From assembly GCA_963810615.1 (NCBI GenBank), contig CAWEOA010000002.1:1-64000 (forward strand): a stretch of DNA of 64,000 bases, given 5' to 3'. The stretch is from JARRQJ01 sp963810615. GTDB lineage: Bacteria > Pseudomonadota > Gammaproteobacteria > DRLM01. A model generated the notes under the pieces. That model made no database searches. It was given only the letters and a program-made list of their open reading frames with translations, and was not told the origin of the DNA. The position numbers were made by a program, and so were the translations under genes. Each line of letters opens with the position of its first letter. The stretch's first letter is position 1. Below, piece after piece: positions 15,910 to 25,540 of this stretch.

Positions 15910-17592
15910 ATGTCCGAGGGGCAAGCAGGGCTGGCCATCAAGCCTCAAATAAACAATCAGGGCGTGTTGCGCTTACTGATACTCGAAGAATCCGCCTCTG
16001 CGGCGCAGGCGCTTATCGACCCGCTGCGGGATGCCGGTTATGCCGTCACGGCGGCGCGGGTAAAATCACCTTTGGAGTTTCAAGCCGCTCTCAAAAAACA
16101 GGAGTGGGATCTCATACTAAGCCCGTTGTCGCTGGCGAACTTTAACGCCAAGCAGGCCCTTGCCCTGCTATCTCACGCCAAAATCGATACACCTTGCATC
16201 ATAATCGGCAACGATTTCACGGAAGAAGAGTTTAGCGCCGCATTACGCTACGGTGCACGCGCCCTGGTAAAAGGCAATCAAATCGAACAGCTGGTGCTTA
16301 CGGTTCAGCGGGAATTACGTGATCTCGCCATGCGTCGCGCCCGCCACCATTATGAGAAAATGTTCAGGCAAAGCGAGCGCCGTTGCCAGGTCTTGCTCGA
16401 ATCATCACAGCATGCCATCGCCTGCATCCGTAACGGCAAGGTGATCTATTCAAACCAAGCCCTTACTCAACTTCTGAGCACGGGTAGAGAACGTGAAGTC
16501 AGCGACATCTTTAGCCTCATTCATTCCGAGGATCGCCAACGCTTCGAACAATTGTTGAAAGGAGTAGAAACCGGGCAGAATCTCTCGGACAAGGCTGAGC
16601 TGCGCATCCTGGATAAGAACGGTAAACCGCAGCCGGTAAAAATTGATGCCATAGTCGCCTATATCAATGAACAACAATGCGCACAGATATCCATCTCCCC
16701 CAAAGTTGAGTCCGGAGATATACCCGAACCATCCGCTCCCAATGCCCCGAATGAATTGCACAGCAAATCGTCTGCGCAGCAAAGCGATAATCACTCTCCC
16801 GCACAGCATTTGACTCCCGCCAATGACGACGATCCCGTGGTGCGTCAAGAAATCCGCGACGCCATAGCAAACGATCGTTTTCGACTGGTTTATCAACCTA
16901 TCGTGCCGTTGCACGCGCAGCCTGCGGAGCGCTATGAAGCGCTCATCCGCATGATAGGTGAAAACGGCGAAGAAATATCGCCGGGAAGTTTTATCCCCGC
17001 CGCCGAAAATGCCGGCCTCATGCCCGAAATCGACCGCTGGGTCATCCGCTCATCCATGCAGACCCTGGTCAAACTACACGGCGACAATAAAGAAACCAGC
17101 TTATTGGTGAAATTATCGGGATACAGCGTCAATGACCCAACTCTCTTATCATGGATCAATGAGCAGCTGAACGAATTCCATCTTCCCGGTGATACTCTTA
17201 TCTTTGAAATCAAGGAGAGCTCTATGCTGCACCAACCGGAGGCGGTGGTACAGCTGATCAACGGACTCAAACAATTGCATTGCCGTACGGCGCTCGGGCA
17301 CTTCGGTTCAGATCCGCGCTCCCTGGATTACCTCGAACAGCTGCATGTCGATTTTGTAAAGCTGGACGGCGCCTTCGTCGACAATCTTAGCGGTGACTCC
17401 AAGAGCCTGGCCATGGTCAAGGCAGTGGTACAGACCGCCCATGACCTAGGGACGCTCACCGTGGCCACCTTCGTCCAGGACGCCAGCAAAATGGCCACCT
17501 TGTGGCAATGCAATGTCGATTACATCCAAGGCTATTTCTTGCAAGCTCCCGACGGAGATATGTCCTACGACTTCTCCGAACAAGACGATTAA
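15910..17592 (+). CDS. FimX-like protein: REC-like, PAS and degenerate EAL domains
   Basis: 560 residues: a receiver-like N-terminal domain (about 18-135, LRLLILEESASAAQ), a PAS domain (about 160-270), a Ser/Asn-rich linker and an EAL domain (about 310-555). The EAL retains YEALIRM near 340, but KLSGYSVND replaces NLSxxSLxD, ALGHFGSDPRSL (near 460) replaces ALDDFGTGYSSL, and ATFVQDA replaces the AEGVE loop, so several metal and catalytic residues are missing. It is probably a c-di-GMP receptor rather than a phosphodiesterase, as is FimX, which acts in type IV pilus control. The receiver also lacks an obvious phospho-Asp pocket. A strong terminator follows. Confidence 0.85.
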   Translation: MSEGQAGLAIKPQINNQGVLRLLILEESASAAQALIDPLRDAGYAVTAARVKSPLEFQAALKKQEWDLILSPLSLANFNAKQALALLSHAKIDTPCIIIGNDFTEEEFSAALRYGARALVKGNQIEQLVLTVQRELRDLAMRRARHHYEKMFRQSERRCQVLLESSQHAIACIRNGKVIYSNQALTQLLSTGREREVSDIFSLIHSEDRQRFEQLLKGVETGQNLSDKAELRILDKNGKPQPVKIDAIVAYINEQQCAQISISPKVESGDIPEPSAPNAPNELHSKSSAQQSDNHSPAQHLTPANDDDPVVRQEIRDAIANDRFRLVYQPIVPLHAQPAERYEALIRMIGENGEEISPGSFIPAAENAGLMPEIDRWVIRSSMQTLVKLHGDNKETSLLVKLSGYSVNDPTLLSWINEQLNEFHLPGDTLIFEIKESSMLHQPEAVVQLINGLKQLHCRTALGHFGSDPRSLDYLEQLHVDFVKLDGAFVDNLSGDSKSLAMVKAVVQTAHDLGTLTVATFVQDASKMATLWQCNVDYIQGYFLQAPDGDMSYDFSEQDD

Positions 17593-17604
17593 ACCCGCAA
17601 ACGT

Positions 17605-17639
17605 AAAGGCCCACCCGGGATTTGGCCGGGTGGGCCTTT
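17605..17639. terminator. Rho-independent terminator, probably bidirectional
   Basis: AAAGGCCCACCCGG (17605-17618) pairs perfectly with CCGGGTGGGCCTTT (17626-17639) around a 7-base loop. It ends in TTT and lies between the convergent FimX-like gene and htpX. A/T pairs at the foot of the stem could serve both directions. Confidence 0.9.
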
Positions 17640-17675
17640 GCTATTTCAACATCCGGAGAACGCCGCGAGGATTAA

Positions 17676-18557
17676 TTAAGCTTGAGCGCGCAAGGCGGCG
17701 ATCCGCTCACTCAACGGCGGATGCGTCATGAATAAGCGCCGCATCCCCTGGCCGATGCCGCCGGCAATGCCGAAGGCGGCCATTTGATCCGGCAGCGGCT
17801 GCGAATGCAGGCCGGCCAGGCGCTCCAAAGCGGCGATCATCTTTTCGCGTCCCGCCAGCCGTGCACCTCCGGCATCGGCGCGAAACTCGCGACGACGGCT
17901 GAACCAGAAGACGATCGTGCTCGCCAATATACCCAGCACCAATTCGGCGACAATGGATATGATCCAGAATGCCGGGCCATGGCCGCGTTCATTTTTAAAT
18001 ACCGCACGATCGATGATATCCCCGATCACGCGCGATAAGAAAATCACAAAGGTGTTTATCACCCCCTGGATCAAGGCCAGAGTCACCATATCCCCATTGG
18101 CGACGTGACTCACTTCGTGACCCAATACCGCTTCCGCCTCATCCCGGCTCATGGCATGCAACAGACCGCTACTCACCGCCACCAGCGCCTTGTCGCGACT
18201 CATCCCCGTAGCAAAGGCATTGACGTCCGCGGAATCATAGACCGCTACCTCCGGCATACCGATCCCTGCGGCCCGCGCTAGACGTTGCACCGTTTCCACC
18301 AGCCAGCGTTGATCTTCATTTGCCGGTCGCTCGATGACATGGGCCCCGGTAAAACGCTTGGCCGTCCACTTGGACATGGCCAAGGAAATGAACGCGCCGC
18401 CCATACCGAATACCGCAGCAAAGACCAGCAATGCATTGTAGTTTAAGCCCGTCCCCTGCGCATTGAGAATACGATCCACACCTAACAGGTGCAGGGTGAT
18501 ATTCAATATGAAGATGATGGCAAGGTTGGTCGCCAAAAACAGCAGAATGCGCTTCAT
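17676..18557 (-). CDS. htpX: Membrane zinc metalloprotease HtpX
   Basis: Inner-membrane M48 protease in membrane-protein quality control. 293 residues, identical in length to E. coli HtpX. Two N-terminal membrane segments (about 4-26 and 40-60), HEVSH at 147-151 as the zinc site, then further hydrophobic segments and EFRADAGGARLAG supplying the third ligand. The start at 18557 (MKRILLFLATN) matches the family. It lies 122 bases downstream of parC. Confidence 0.95.
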   Translation of the reverse strand: MKRILLFLATNLAIIFILNITLHLLGVDRILNAQGTGLNYNALLVFAAVFGMGGAFISLAMSKWTAKRFTGAHVIERPANEDQRWLVETVQRLARAAGIGMPEVAVYDSADVNAFATGMSRDKALVAVSSGLLHAMSRDEAEAVLGHEVSHVANGDMVTLALIQGVINTFVIFLSRVIGDIIDRAVFKNERGHGPAFWIISIVAELVLGILASTIVFWFSRRREFRADAGGARLAGREKMIAALERLAGLHSQPLPDQMAAFGIAGGIGQGMRRLFMTHPPLSERIAALRAQA

Positions 18558-18679
18558 GCATACACCCCAACTAGAAAACAATCACTTAGCTAAATAAGGG
18601 CGTCTTGGCTGATTTCAAGTCCCGGCCCATCCGTCATCGTCCTGAATCAGACGGCGAATACGGAGCGTATCTCCCATCC

Positions 18680-20935
18680 TTACGTAGATTCGACCACAAT
18701 CCTATCGACCCTTTGCAGACCACGCGGCAAGTTTGCGCCTCGCCGGCCGCGCTCACCTGCATAATGCTCCAAATCGGTGCGGCTCAGGCTCATGTGACGC
18801 TGTCCGGCATACACCACCAGGGAAGCACCGCTGGGCACACTGGCAATGGCGGTGACGAATTCTTCACGGGCCGCGACCTTGGCTGCGGGAATGGCCATGA
18901 TCTTATTCCCCTTACCCTTGGAGAGTTGCGGGAGCTCCGCCACCGGAAACACCAGCATTCGACCGAGATTGCTCACCACCACCACCACGTCGGAGCCGCT
19001 GTCCTTCACCGGCATCGGCGACAACACCCGCGCCCCCTTGGGCACCGATAAAACCGCCTTGCCGTTCTTATTTTTGGCGATGAGATCTTCCAGCTTCACA
19101 ACGAAACCATAGCCGGCATCGCTGCTGAGCAAATATAAATCCTCGGTATTGCCGATGATGACGCCCACGAACACCGCCCCCGGCGGCGGGCTCAAACGAC
19201 CGGTCAAGGGCTCGCCCTGGCCACGGGCCGACGGCAGATTATGGATAGGCAGGGCGTAGGTACGGCCGGTGGAGTCGGCAAACACCGCCAGCTGGTTGCT
19301 GCGGCCGCGGGCGGCGGCAAAAAAGCCATCTCCCGCCTTATAGCTCAAGGACGCCGGATCGATATCGTGGCCCTTGGCGGCGCGCACCCACCCCATCTCG
19401 GACAACACCACAGTCATCGCCTCACTGCTCAGCAGGGACTCGGCGGCAAATGCCTGAGCGGCCGAGCGCGACACGATGGGGGAACGGCGATCGTCACCGT
19501 ATTGTTCCGCATCCGCAATCAATTCTTTGCGCACCAAGGTGCGCAAGCGCTGTTTAGAGGCCAGGATCTTCTGTAATTCATCACGCTCATCAGCCAGATC
19601 GGACTGCTCACCGCGGATCTTCATCTCCTCCAGCTTGGCCAAATGGCGCAATTTGAGGTCGAGGATGGCATCGGCCTGCATGTCGCTCAATTCAAACCGC
19701 GCCATCAACACCAACTTAGGTTCGTCCTCGGTGCGGATGATGTGAATAACCTCATCGAGGTTGAGATAGGCGATCAACAAGCCATCCAGGATGTGCAGCC
19801 TGGCTAGGACTTTGTCCAAGCGATACTCCAGGCGGCGGCGTACCGTATCGGTGCGAAACACTAGCCATTCGCCCAACAAGACTCGCAGGTTTTTCACCCG
19901 CGGCCGGCCGTCGAGCCCGATCATATTAAAATTGACGCGATAACTGCGCTCCAGATCAGTAGTCGCGAAGAGATGCGACATCAGCGCCGCGGTATCGACA
20001 CGATTGGAACGCGTGATAATCACCAGGCGGGTGGGATTTTCATGGTCGGATTCATCGCGCAGGTCCTCAACCATCGGCAGTTTTTTCGCCGTCATCTGCC
20101 CCGCGATCTGTTCCAATATCTTCGCCCCCGACACCTGATAGGGCAGCGCGCTGATGACGACATCGCCGTCCTCGACTTCATAGCGGGCGCGCAAACGTAC
20201 CGAACCATTACCGGTCTCATACATCTGCAGCAAATCCTGGCGCGCGGTGATGATCTCGGCGTCGGTGGGATAATCGGGACCCAGAACATGCTCGCACAGA
20301 TCGGCCACGCCGGCTTTAGGGTCTTCCAGCAGGTGGATGCAGGCGCTCGCCACCTCGCGGGCATTATGGGGAGGAATATCGGTGGCCATACCCACCGCGA
20401 TGCCGGTGGCACCGTTGAGCAACACATTGGGCAGGCGCGCCGGCAGCAGCACCGGCTCGTCCAGGGTTCCGTCGAAATTGGGACCCCACTCCACAGTGCC
20501 TTGCCCAAGCTCACTCAACAACACCTCGGCGTAACGGGCCAGGCGCGACTCGGTATAACGCATCGCCGCGAACGACTTGGGGTCATCGGGCGAACCCCAG
20601 TTGCCCTGGCCGTCAATCAGCGGATAGCGGTAGGAAAATGATTGGGCCATGAGCACCATGGCCTCGTAACAGGCGCTATCGCCGTGGGGATGAAACTTAC
20701 CCAGCACGTCGCCGACGGTGCGCGCCGACTTTTTGTATTTCGCCGCGGCAGACAAACCCAGCTCCGACATGGCGTAAACAATGCGCCTCTGCACCGGCTT
20801 CAAGCCATCGGCGATATTCGGCAAGGCCCGATCCAGGATCACATACATGGAATAATCCAGGTAGGCCTTTTCGGTGAAGACCTTTAGCGGCAGGCGTTCA
20901 ATGCCTTCGTGACTGATCTCTCCTGCGATGCTCAT
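18680..20935 (-). CDS. parC: DNA topoisomerase IV subunit A
   Basis: Breakage-reunion subunit that decatenates chromosomes. 751 residues. Catalytic Tyr127 is in AAMRYTESRL. The quinolone-resistance region reads HPHGDSACYEAM with Ser87 and Glu91 in the wild-type (sensitive) state. Beta-pinwheel repeats make up the C-terminal third. The gene is 35 bases downstream of parE and clearly in one operon with it. Confidence 0.97.
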   Translation of the reverse strand: MSIAGEISHEGIERLPLKVFTEKAYLDYSMYVILDRALPNIADGLKPVQRRIVYAMSELGLSAAAKYKKSARTVGDVLGKFHPHGDSACYEAMVLMAQSFSYRYPLIDGQGNWGSPDDPKSFAAMRYTESRLARYAEVLLSELGQGTVEWGPNFDGTLDEPVLLPARLPNVLLNGATGIAVGMATDIPPHNAREVASACIHLLEDPKAGVADLCEHVLGPDYPTDAEIITARQDLLQMYETGNGSVRLRARYEVEDGDVVISALPYQVSGAKILEQIAGQMTAKKLPMVEDLRDESDHENPTRLVIITRSNRVDTAALMSHLFATTDLERSYRVNFNMIGLDGRPRVKNLRVLLGEWLVFRTDTVRRRLEYRLDKVLARLHILDGLLIAYLNLDEVIHIIRTEDEPKLVLMARFELSDMQADAILDLKLRHLAKLEEMKIRGEQSDLADERDELQKILASKQRLRTLVRKELIADAEQYGDDRRSPIVSRSAAQAFAAESLLSSEAMTVVLSEMGWVRAAKGHDIDPASLSYKAGDGFFAAARGRSNQLAVFADSTGRTYALPIHNLPSARGQGEPLTGRLSPPPGAVFVGVIIGNTEDLYLLSSDAGYGFVVKLEDLIAKNKNGKAVLSVPKGARVLSPMPVKDSGSDVVVVVSNLGRMLVFPVAELPQLSKGKGNKIMAIPAAKVAAREEFVTAIASVPSGASLVVYAGQRHMSLSRTDLEHYAGERGRRGANLPRGLQRVDRIVVEST

Positions 20936-20970
20936 GATTCTCTTCCCATCGTTATTCGCGCTTCACGTTC

Positions 20971-22857
20971 TCAGATCTCGGCGAGATTGCCTTTGCTTTC
21001 CAACCACTCGCGGCGATCGCCGGCACGGCGTTTTGCAAGCAGCATGTCCAACAATACATCGGTGCCGTCGCTAGCCTCTACGGTAAGTTGCACCAGGCGG
21101 CGGGTATCGGGATCCATGGTGGTCTCGCGCAGCTGGATGGGGTTCATCTCGCCCAGCCCCTTGAAGCGTTGCACATTGATCTTGCCTTTAAGTTTCTCCG
21201 CGGCGATGCGATCGATAACGCCCTGTTTCTCGCCGTCATCCAAGGCATAAAACACTTCCTTGCCGACATCGATGCGGTACAGTGGCGGCATGGCCACGTA
21301 GACATGGCCCGCCGTCACCAGAGGCCGAAAATGACGCAGAAACAGCGCGCACAGCAAGGTCGCGATATGCGCGCCGTCGGAATCGGCATCGGCAAGGATG
21401 CATATCTTACCGTAGCGCAGTCCTTGCAAATCGCTGGAACCGGGCTCTACGCCGATGGCCAGCGCGATATCGTGCACCTCTTGCGAGCCCAACACCTCGC
21501 CGGCATCCACCTCCCAGGTATTGAGAATCTTACCGCGCAAGGGCATCACCGCCTGAAAATCGCGGCTGCGCGCCTGTTTCGCCGAGCCGCCCGCGGAATC
21601 GCCCTCTACCAGAAACAATTCCGTGCGTGACAAGTCCTGGGCACTGCAATCGGACAGTTTGCCCGGCAAGGCGGGGCCGGCGGTCACCTTTTTGCGCACC
21701 ACTTGCTTGCCGGCACGCAGGCGCGCTTGGGCATTGTTGATCGCATACAGAGCGATGCGCTCACCGTCCTCGATATGCTGATTGAGCCACAGGCTGAAGG
21801 CATCTTTTGCCACGCCGGAGACAAAGGCCGCGCATTCCCGCGACGATAGGCGCTCTTTGGTCTGACCGCTGAATTGCGGATCGGTCATCTTGACGGAGAG
21901 GATATAGCTGCAGCGTTCCCAAACATCTTCCGGAGCCAAACGCACGCCGCGCGGCAGCAGATTGCGAAACTCGCAAAACTCGCGCACCGCATCCGTGAGC
22001 CCGGTGCGCAAACCATTCACATGCGTGCCGCCCTGCGGTGTGGGGATCAGATTGACATAACTCTCCGCCACCACTTCCCCGCCCGCAGGCAACCATACCA
22101 CCGCCCATTCGGCGGCTTCCTGCTGCCCTTCCATAGCGCCGATAAAAGGCTCTTCAGGCAGCAACTCCGCGCCTTGTACCGCCTCAAGCAAATAATCTTT
22201 CAAGCCGTCCTGATACTGCCACTCCTCGCGCTCACCGCTGTTTTCGTCGTAAAACTTGATGTGCAGACCGGGACACAACACCGCTTTGGCGCGCAATGCG
22301 TGTTTAAGTTTAGTTACCAGAAATTTCGGCGTGTCGAAATATTTGGGGTCAGGCCAAAACCGCACCGTAGTGCCGGTATTGTTCTTGCCGACCTGCCCCA
22401 CCTCTTCCAATTCGGACTGTTTTTCGCCGCCGGCAAAGGCCATGTTGTATTCCTTGCCGCCGCGCCGCACCCATACTTCGAGATGCTTGGACAAGGCATT
22501 CACCACCGAGACCCCGACGCCGTGCAGGCCACCGGAGAACCGGTAATTCTTGTTGGAAAACTTGCCGCCCGCATGCAAGCGGGTGAGGATCACCTCCACC
22601 CCCGAAACCTTTTCGCCGGGATGGACATCCACCGGCATACCGCGGCCGTCATCCTTTACTTCCAGCGAGCCGTCCTTATAAAGGCTGACCTCGATGCGCT
22701 TGGCGTAACCGGTGATGGCTTCGTCAACGCTATTGTCTATTACCTCTTGGGCAAGGTGATTCGGGCGGCTGGTATCTGTATACATGCCGGGCCGCTTACG
22801 CACCGGTTCCAATCCGGTCAACACCTCTATCGCCGCTGAATCGTAAACGCTACTCAT
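20971..22857 (-). CDS. parE: DNA topoisomerase IV subunit B
   Basis: ATPase subunit of topoisomerase IV. 628 residues with the GHKL motifs (EVIDNSVDEAITG, DDGRGMPVD, GGLHGVGVSVVNALS), the TOPRIM domain (LVEGDSAGGSAKQARSR, DADSDGAHI) and the C-terminal GYRB region (QRFKGLGEMNP). LEPVRKRPGMYTDTSRPNHL marks it as ParE rather than GyrB. It is the first gene of parE-parC. Confidence 0.97.
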   Translation of the reverse strand: MSSVYDSAAIEVLTGLEPVRKRPGMYTDTSRPNHLAQEVIDNSVDEAITGYAKRIEVSLYKDGSLEVKDDGRGMPVDVHPGEKVSGVEVILTRLHAGGKFSNKNYRFSGGLHGVGVSVVNALSKHLEVWVRRGGKEYNMAFAGGEKQSELEEVGQVGKNNTGTTVRFWPDPKYFDTPKFLVTKLKHALRAKAVLCPGLHIKFYDENSGEREEWQYQDGLKDYLLEAVQGAELLPEEPFIGAMEGQQEAAEWAVVWLPAGGEVVAESYVNLIPTPQGGTHVNGLRTGLTDAVREFCEFRNLLPRGVRLAPEDVWERCSYILSVKMTDPQFSGQTKERLSSRECAAFVSGVAKDAFSLWLNQHIEDGERIALYAINNAQARLRAGKQVVRKKVTAGPALPGKLSDCSAQDLSRTELFLVEGDSAGGSAKQARSRDFQAVMPLRGKILNTWEVDAGEVLGSQEVHDIALAIGVEPGSSDLQGLRYGKICILADADSDGAHIATLLCALFLRHFRPLVTAGHVYVAMPPLYRIDVGKEVFYALDDGEKQGVIDRIAAEKLKGKINVQRFKGLGEMNPIQLRETTMDPDTRRLVQLTVEASDGTDVLLDMLLAKRRAGDRREWLESKGNLAEI

Positions 22858-22992
22858 TGCAACCTTTCATCGAAAAAATCCCGTTCGCATATTGAAAGCG
22901 CCCGAACGAGCGCAAACGACCTGCGCGAAGGGATTAGGACTCATATCGACAAATGAAAAACTAACATGTTGATTATGTTTGGCTAGCGCCGG

Positions 22993-22998
22993 ATTATA
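22993..22998 (-). promoter_or_regulatory. Candidate -10 element for parE
   Basis: On the minus strand the sequence reads GTGTATAATCC, a consensus TATAAT. A weak CTTGTT lies 16 bases upstream as a possible -35. This would give a leader of about 130 bases before parE. Confidence 0.4.
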
Positions 22999-23409
22999 CA
23001 CCACCCCGGATCAGAACAAGACAGCATTTGAGATGTTCAATCTAGCAGGAATCCCCAAGGGAACCCTTGGACCTCAAGGACTTGTCGCAGAATTATTGAG
23101 GAAAGTGCAAGCGGCAGTGAGGCGACCGGCAAAGCCTTCGAAGCTAGCATTGCTTCCGCCGTTTGGCGAACACACGGTCAAATCAATCTGGATATGGTGC
23201 CGTGCCGATTCTGAGGAGCACAGGGAGAGCGGAGCAAAGTGCTACAAGCCCCGCGTGGCCGGAGGGTCGGGTGTTTTGTCGGAGTCCGCAGATTAAGAGC
23301 CACTGCTGATCATCCGTGATGGGCTTCATGTGCATCGTTCCCGAATGGTACGCGACTATGCCGAGTAGGCTTGGCTTAAGCATCACACACCGGCGAATGC
23401 TACCCGAAT
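22999..23409. other. Unassigned DNA upstream of parE
   Basis: No recognisable gene. Short open frames exist on both strands (22979-23296 plus, 23183-23437 minus), but neither product resembles a family I know and neither has a convincing ribosome site. Probably non-coding or decayed DNA flanking the CHASE2 remnant. Confidence 0.4.
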
Positions 23410-24322
23410 TCATTCGCAGAACCGGCGAACACAACACGCGGACGACGCGCCGCGGAAGGGAATCATCACCTGGCCCGCGCCGTCGGCAGGATTGGTGGTG
23501 GCTCCCAAGGCAATCAAATCCACCGCGTCGCGCTTACCGACATTCACCATATTGATCTTGACATCATCCGACCGATAGAACAGCGGCGCCATCTCCAGCG
23601 ACAACGAATCGTAAACATGATCACCTAGCGCACCAGGAACGGCGAGCGGCACAGCATACCGTCGCTGTCCAGGACAGTAGTGACAAACCCGCCGTGTTTT
23701 GCTGCGTGCTGCAACAACGGCGGATTGCCGGTATAGCCTCGCATGTCGGTTATCATCGAACTCGCCACGTCGGAAACAACGCCTAGGGGTTTGGGCAAAA
23801 GGCCTACCTTAGCGTCGACGTCATTACGAAAGGTATAACCAAGTACAGTGTCGTCGCCTTGCAGACTGTGGGCAAAGATGTTGTCGTAATTGACGTCCTC
23901 CGTCAGCTCGGTAATCTGTTTTCTGAGCATCGCATAATCAATACCGATCTCCTTGAACAGCTGACGGCTCTGTTTTCCTCGGGCTCGGCAAACAAGATGT
24001 CGAAACCGATCACGGCGGCGCCACTCTTCAGAAGGAGCTCCGTCATCAGCGCCAGCCTACCCCTCGGCCAAGGCCAACGGCCTTGCTGCGTGAGACTCTT
24101 ATTATCAATGGCGACGATGACGATTTGATTCCTCGCTGGCACCGCATCGGGCAGCGTGGCGGTCATGCGAATATCATAGGCCAGCAACTCCGCAAGCTGG
24201 ATCAGATTCTCGATTCAGCCGATGCCGGACACATCCAGCGACAGCATCACCAGAGTCAAGAACAGACCGATTCCAACTGCCGTAAACCTTGTTTGCGTCA
24301 GGATGTTGCGAATTTGGTGCAT
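23410..24322 (-). pseudogene. Broken CHASE2-domain gene
   Basis: Minus-strand remnant of an extracytoplasmic CHASE2 sensor. It begins at ATG 24322 with a membrane segment (AVGIGLFLTLVMLSL), hits an in-frame TGA after about 36 codons, and continues in the same frame with LLAYDIRM and IVIVAIDNKSLTQQGRWPWP...GFDILFAEPE. It shifts frame near 23970 into LTEDVNYDNIFAHSLQGDDTV, and again near 23640 into GDHVYDSLSLEMAPLFYRSDD. The segments are colinear parts of one CHASE2 domain. The usual downstream output domain (cyclase, kinase or GGDEF) is absent. At least three lesions make it a pseudogene unless the sequence is wrong. Confidence 0.8.
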
Positions 24323-25540
24323 GGATTTCCTAACCTGGAAAAGGCAAGGTGTCCGGGCAATAAGCGATTATGGCGCGGCCCTCGAGAAGCACGATAGGCT
24401 ATCCAGGTCAACTCTCGCGCAGTCGGCCGCGCGGCAGTAAAACCGAGGAGGTCGATATGTCCCGCCCTCGCCGATAGGCTGACTTACGACCCACCTCTCC
24501 ATAAGATATATCGGCAATGATAGGTCTAAAGTCGGGAATCGTCAGTATTCGCCGGCAAGCTCATTCTGGCGGCAATGTGCCTGCAATTCATGCGCGTGGA
24601 ACTTAATGGTTATCGCGGCTATTGGTAGCCCTGGGGCGAGAGTTGCCGGAATAATCCGCTCAGCCGGTTCTCACCATCCTCCAGGAGTTACAAAATACGC
24701 CCAAGAAATTTACTCTATATTTCCCAGACAACCCTCTTAGTTAATCACATAAATCAATACCGTCCCTAAGACGTCTTCCCGTAAGTAACGGAGCCCTTCA
24801 CGTATGGCAGCGCGGCCGCTTTGGGTGACACGACGCACAGCTGGGGGACACACCACAGCTACAGCCATTAATAAGGCATCGCTGTAGTCGTGATCGTGAC
24901 CCGGAACAGACAACTTCACAAATTGAGGTGTAATCACTTCACCTGCCTGCCCAGTATCTTCAGTCCGCGCTTCCAGTCTGCGCGCTCGCACCCGCCTTCA
25001 TACCCGCCAAACCGGCGTCAGGCGAGTGCAAAATGTATTCCTTCACTTCAATATCATCTTTCTGATCACTTTTCCTTGCACGCTACGATTCATACCATGA
25101 AGCGCATTCTCTAAATATTTGACAAATCCAATTATCGTAATCTTCTCCATAGCCCTCTCCCGCCTCCTTTGAAAGCCGTAACGCTTCTGTCATGGCGCAT
25201 CACCAAGCCGATAGTTGACGTCGGGAGGAGACCATCCCTTAGACCTTTACGACCCACTACCGACGGCGCATCCCCAGACTTCCACACTGGCATACTCCGG
25301 GTCGCTTGTCTCGCGTTTTGTCTCCGCACACGCTTTCGCATGGACTAAGGCGCCTCGTCGGCCTTGCGGCCAGCCTCAACGTCTTGCACCCGGCTCGTTC
25401 TCCGCGTGCTGGTGGATCGGCAATTCGGCCGAGCAAACCTTGCCCTCGTCCCGGTCATGTATTACAGTTAAAGGGGATCGGGTCAAGGATGGCCCGTAAT
25501 GCCAATTTTCATCGAATCACGACAAGCGAAAGGACTCGCA
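24323..25540. other. Gene-poor stretch between CHASE2 remnant and lamin-tail gene
   Basis: About 1.2 kb with no gene I can name. The only plausible coding piece is the minus-strand frame 24737-24991, listed separately. Short frames at 25132-25341 (minus) and 25215-25499 (plus) have no family resemblance. The stretch may hold eroded insertions, but I see no clear terminal repeats. Confidence 0.4.
24737..24991 (-). CDS. Unrecognised small ORF, possibly a gene fragment
   Basis: 84 residues from a GTG. The middle contains GHDHDYSDALLMAVAV, which faintly recalls the C-terminal acidic segment of some large nuclease or terminase proteins, and it ends REDVLGTVLIYVIN. AAGG lies just upstream of the GTG. 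It could be the 3' end of a lost larger gene. No function is proposed. Confidence 0.25.
   Translation of the reverse strand: MRARRLEARTEDTGQAGEVITPQFVKLSVPGHDHDYSDALLMAVAVVCPPAVRRVTQSGRAAIREGLRYLREDVLGTVLIYVIN

Noticed and set aside
22979..23296. 105-codon plus-strand frame upstream of parE
   Set aside because: No RBS, no family resemblance, and it overlaps the likely parE promoter.
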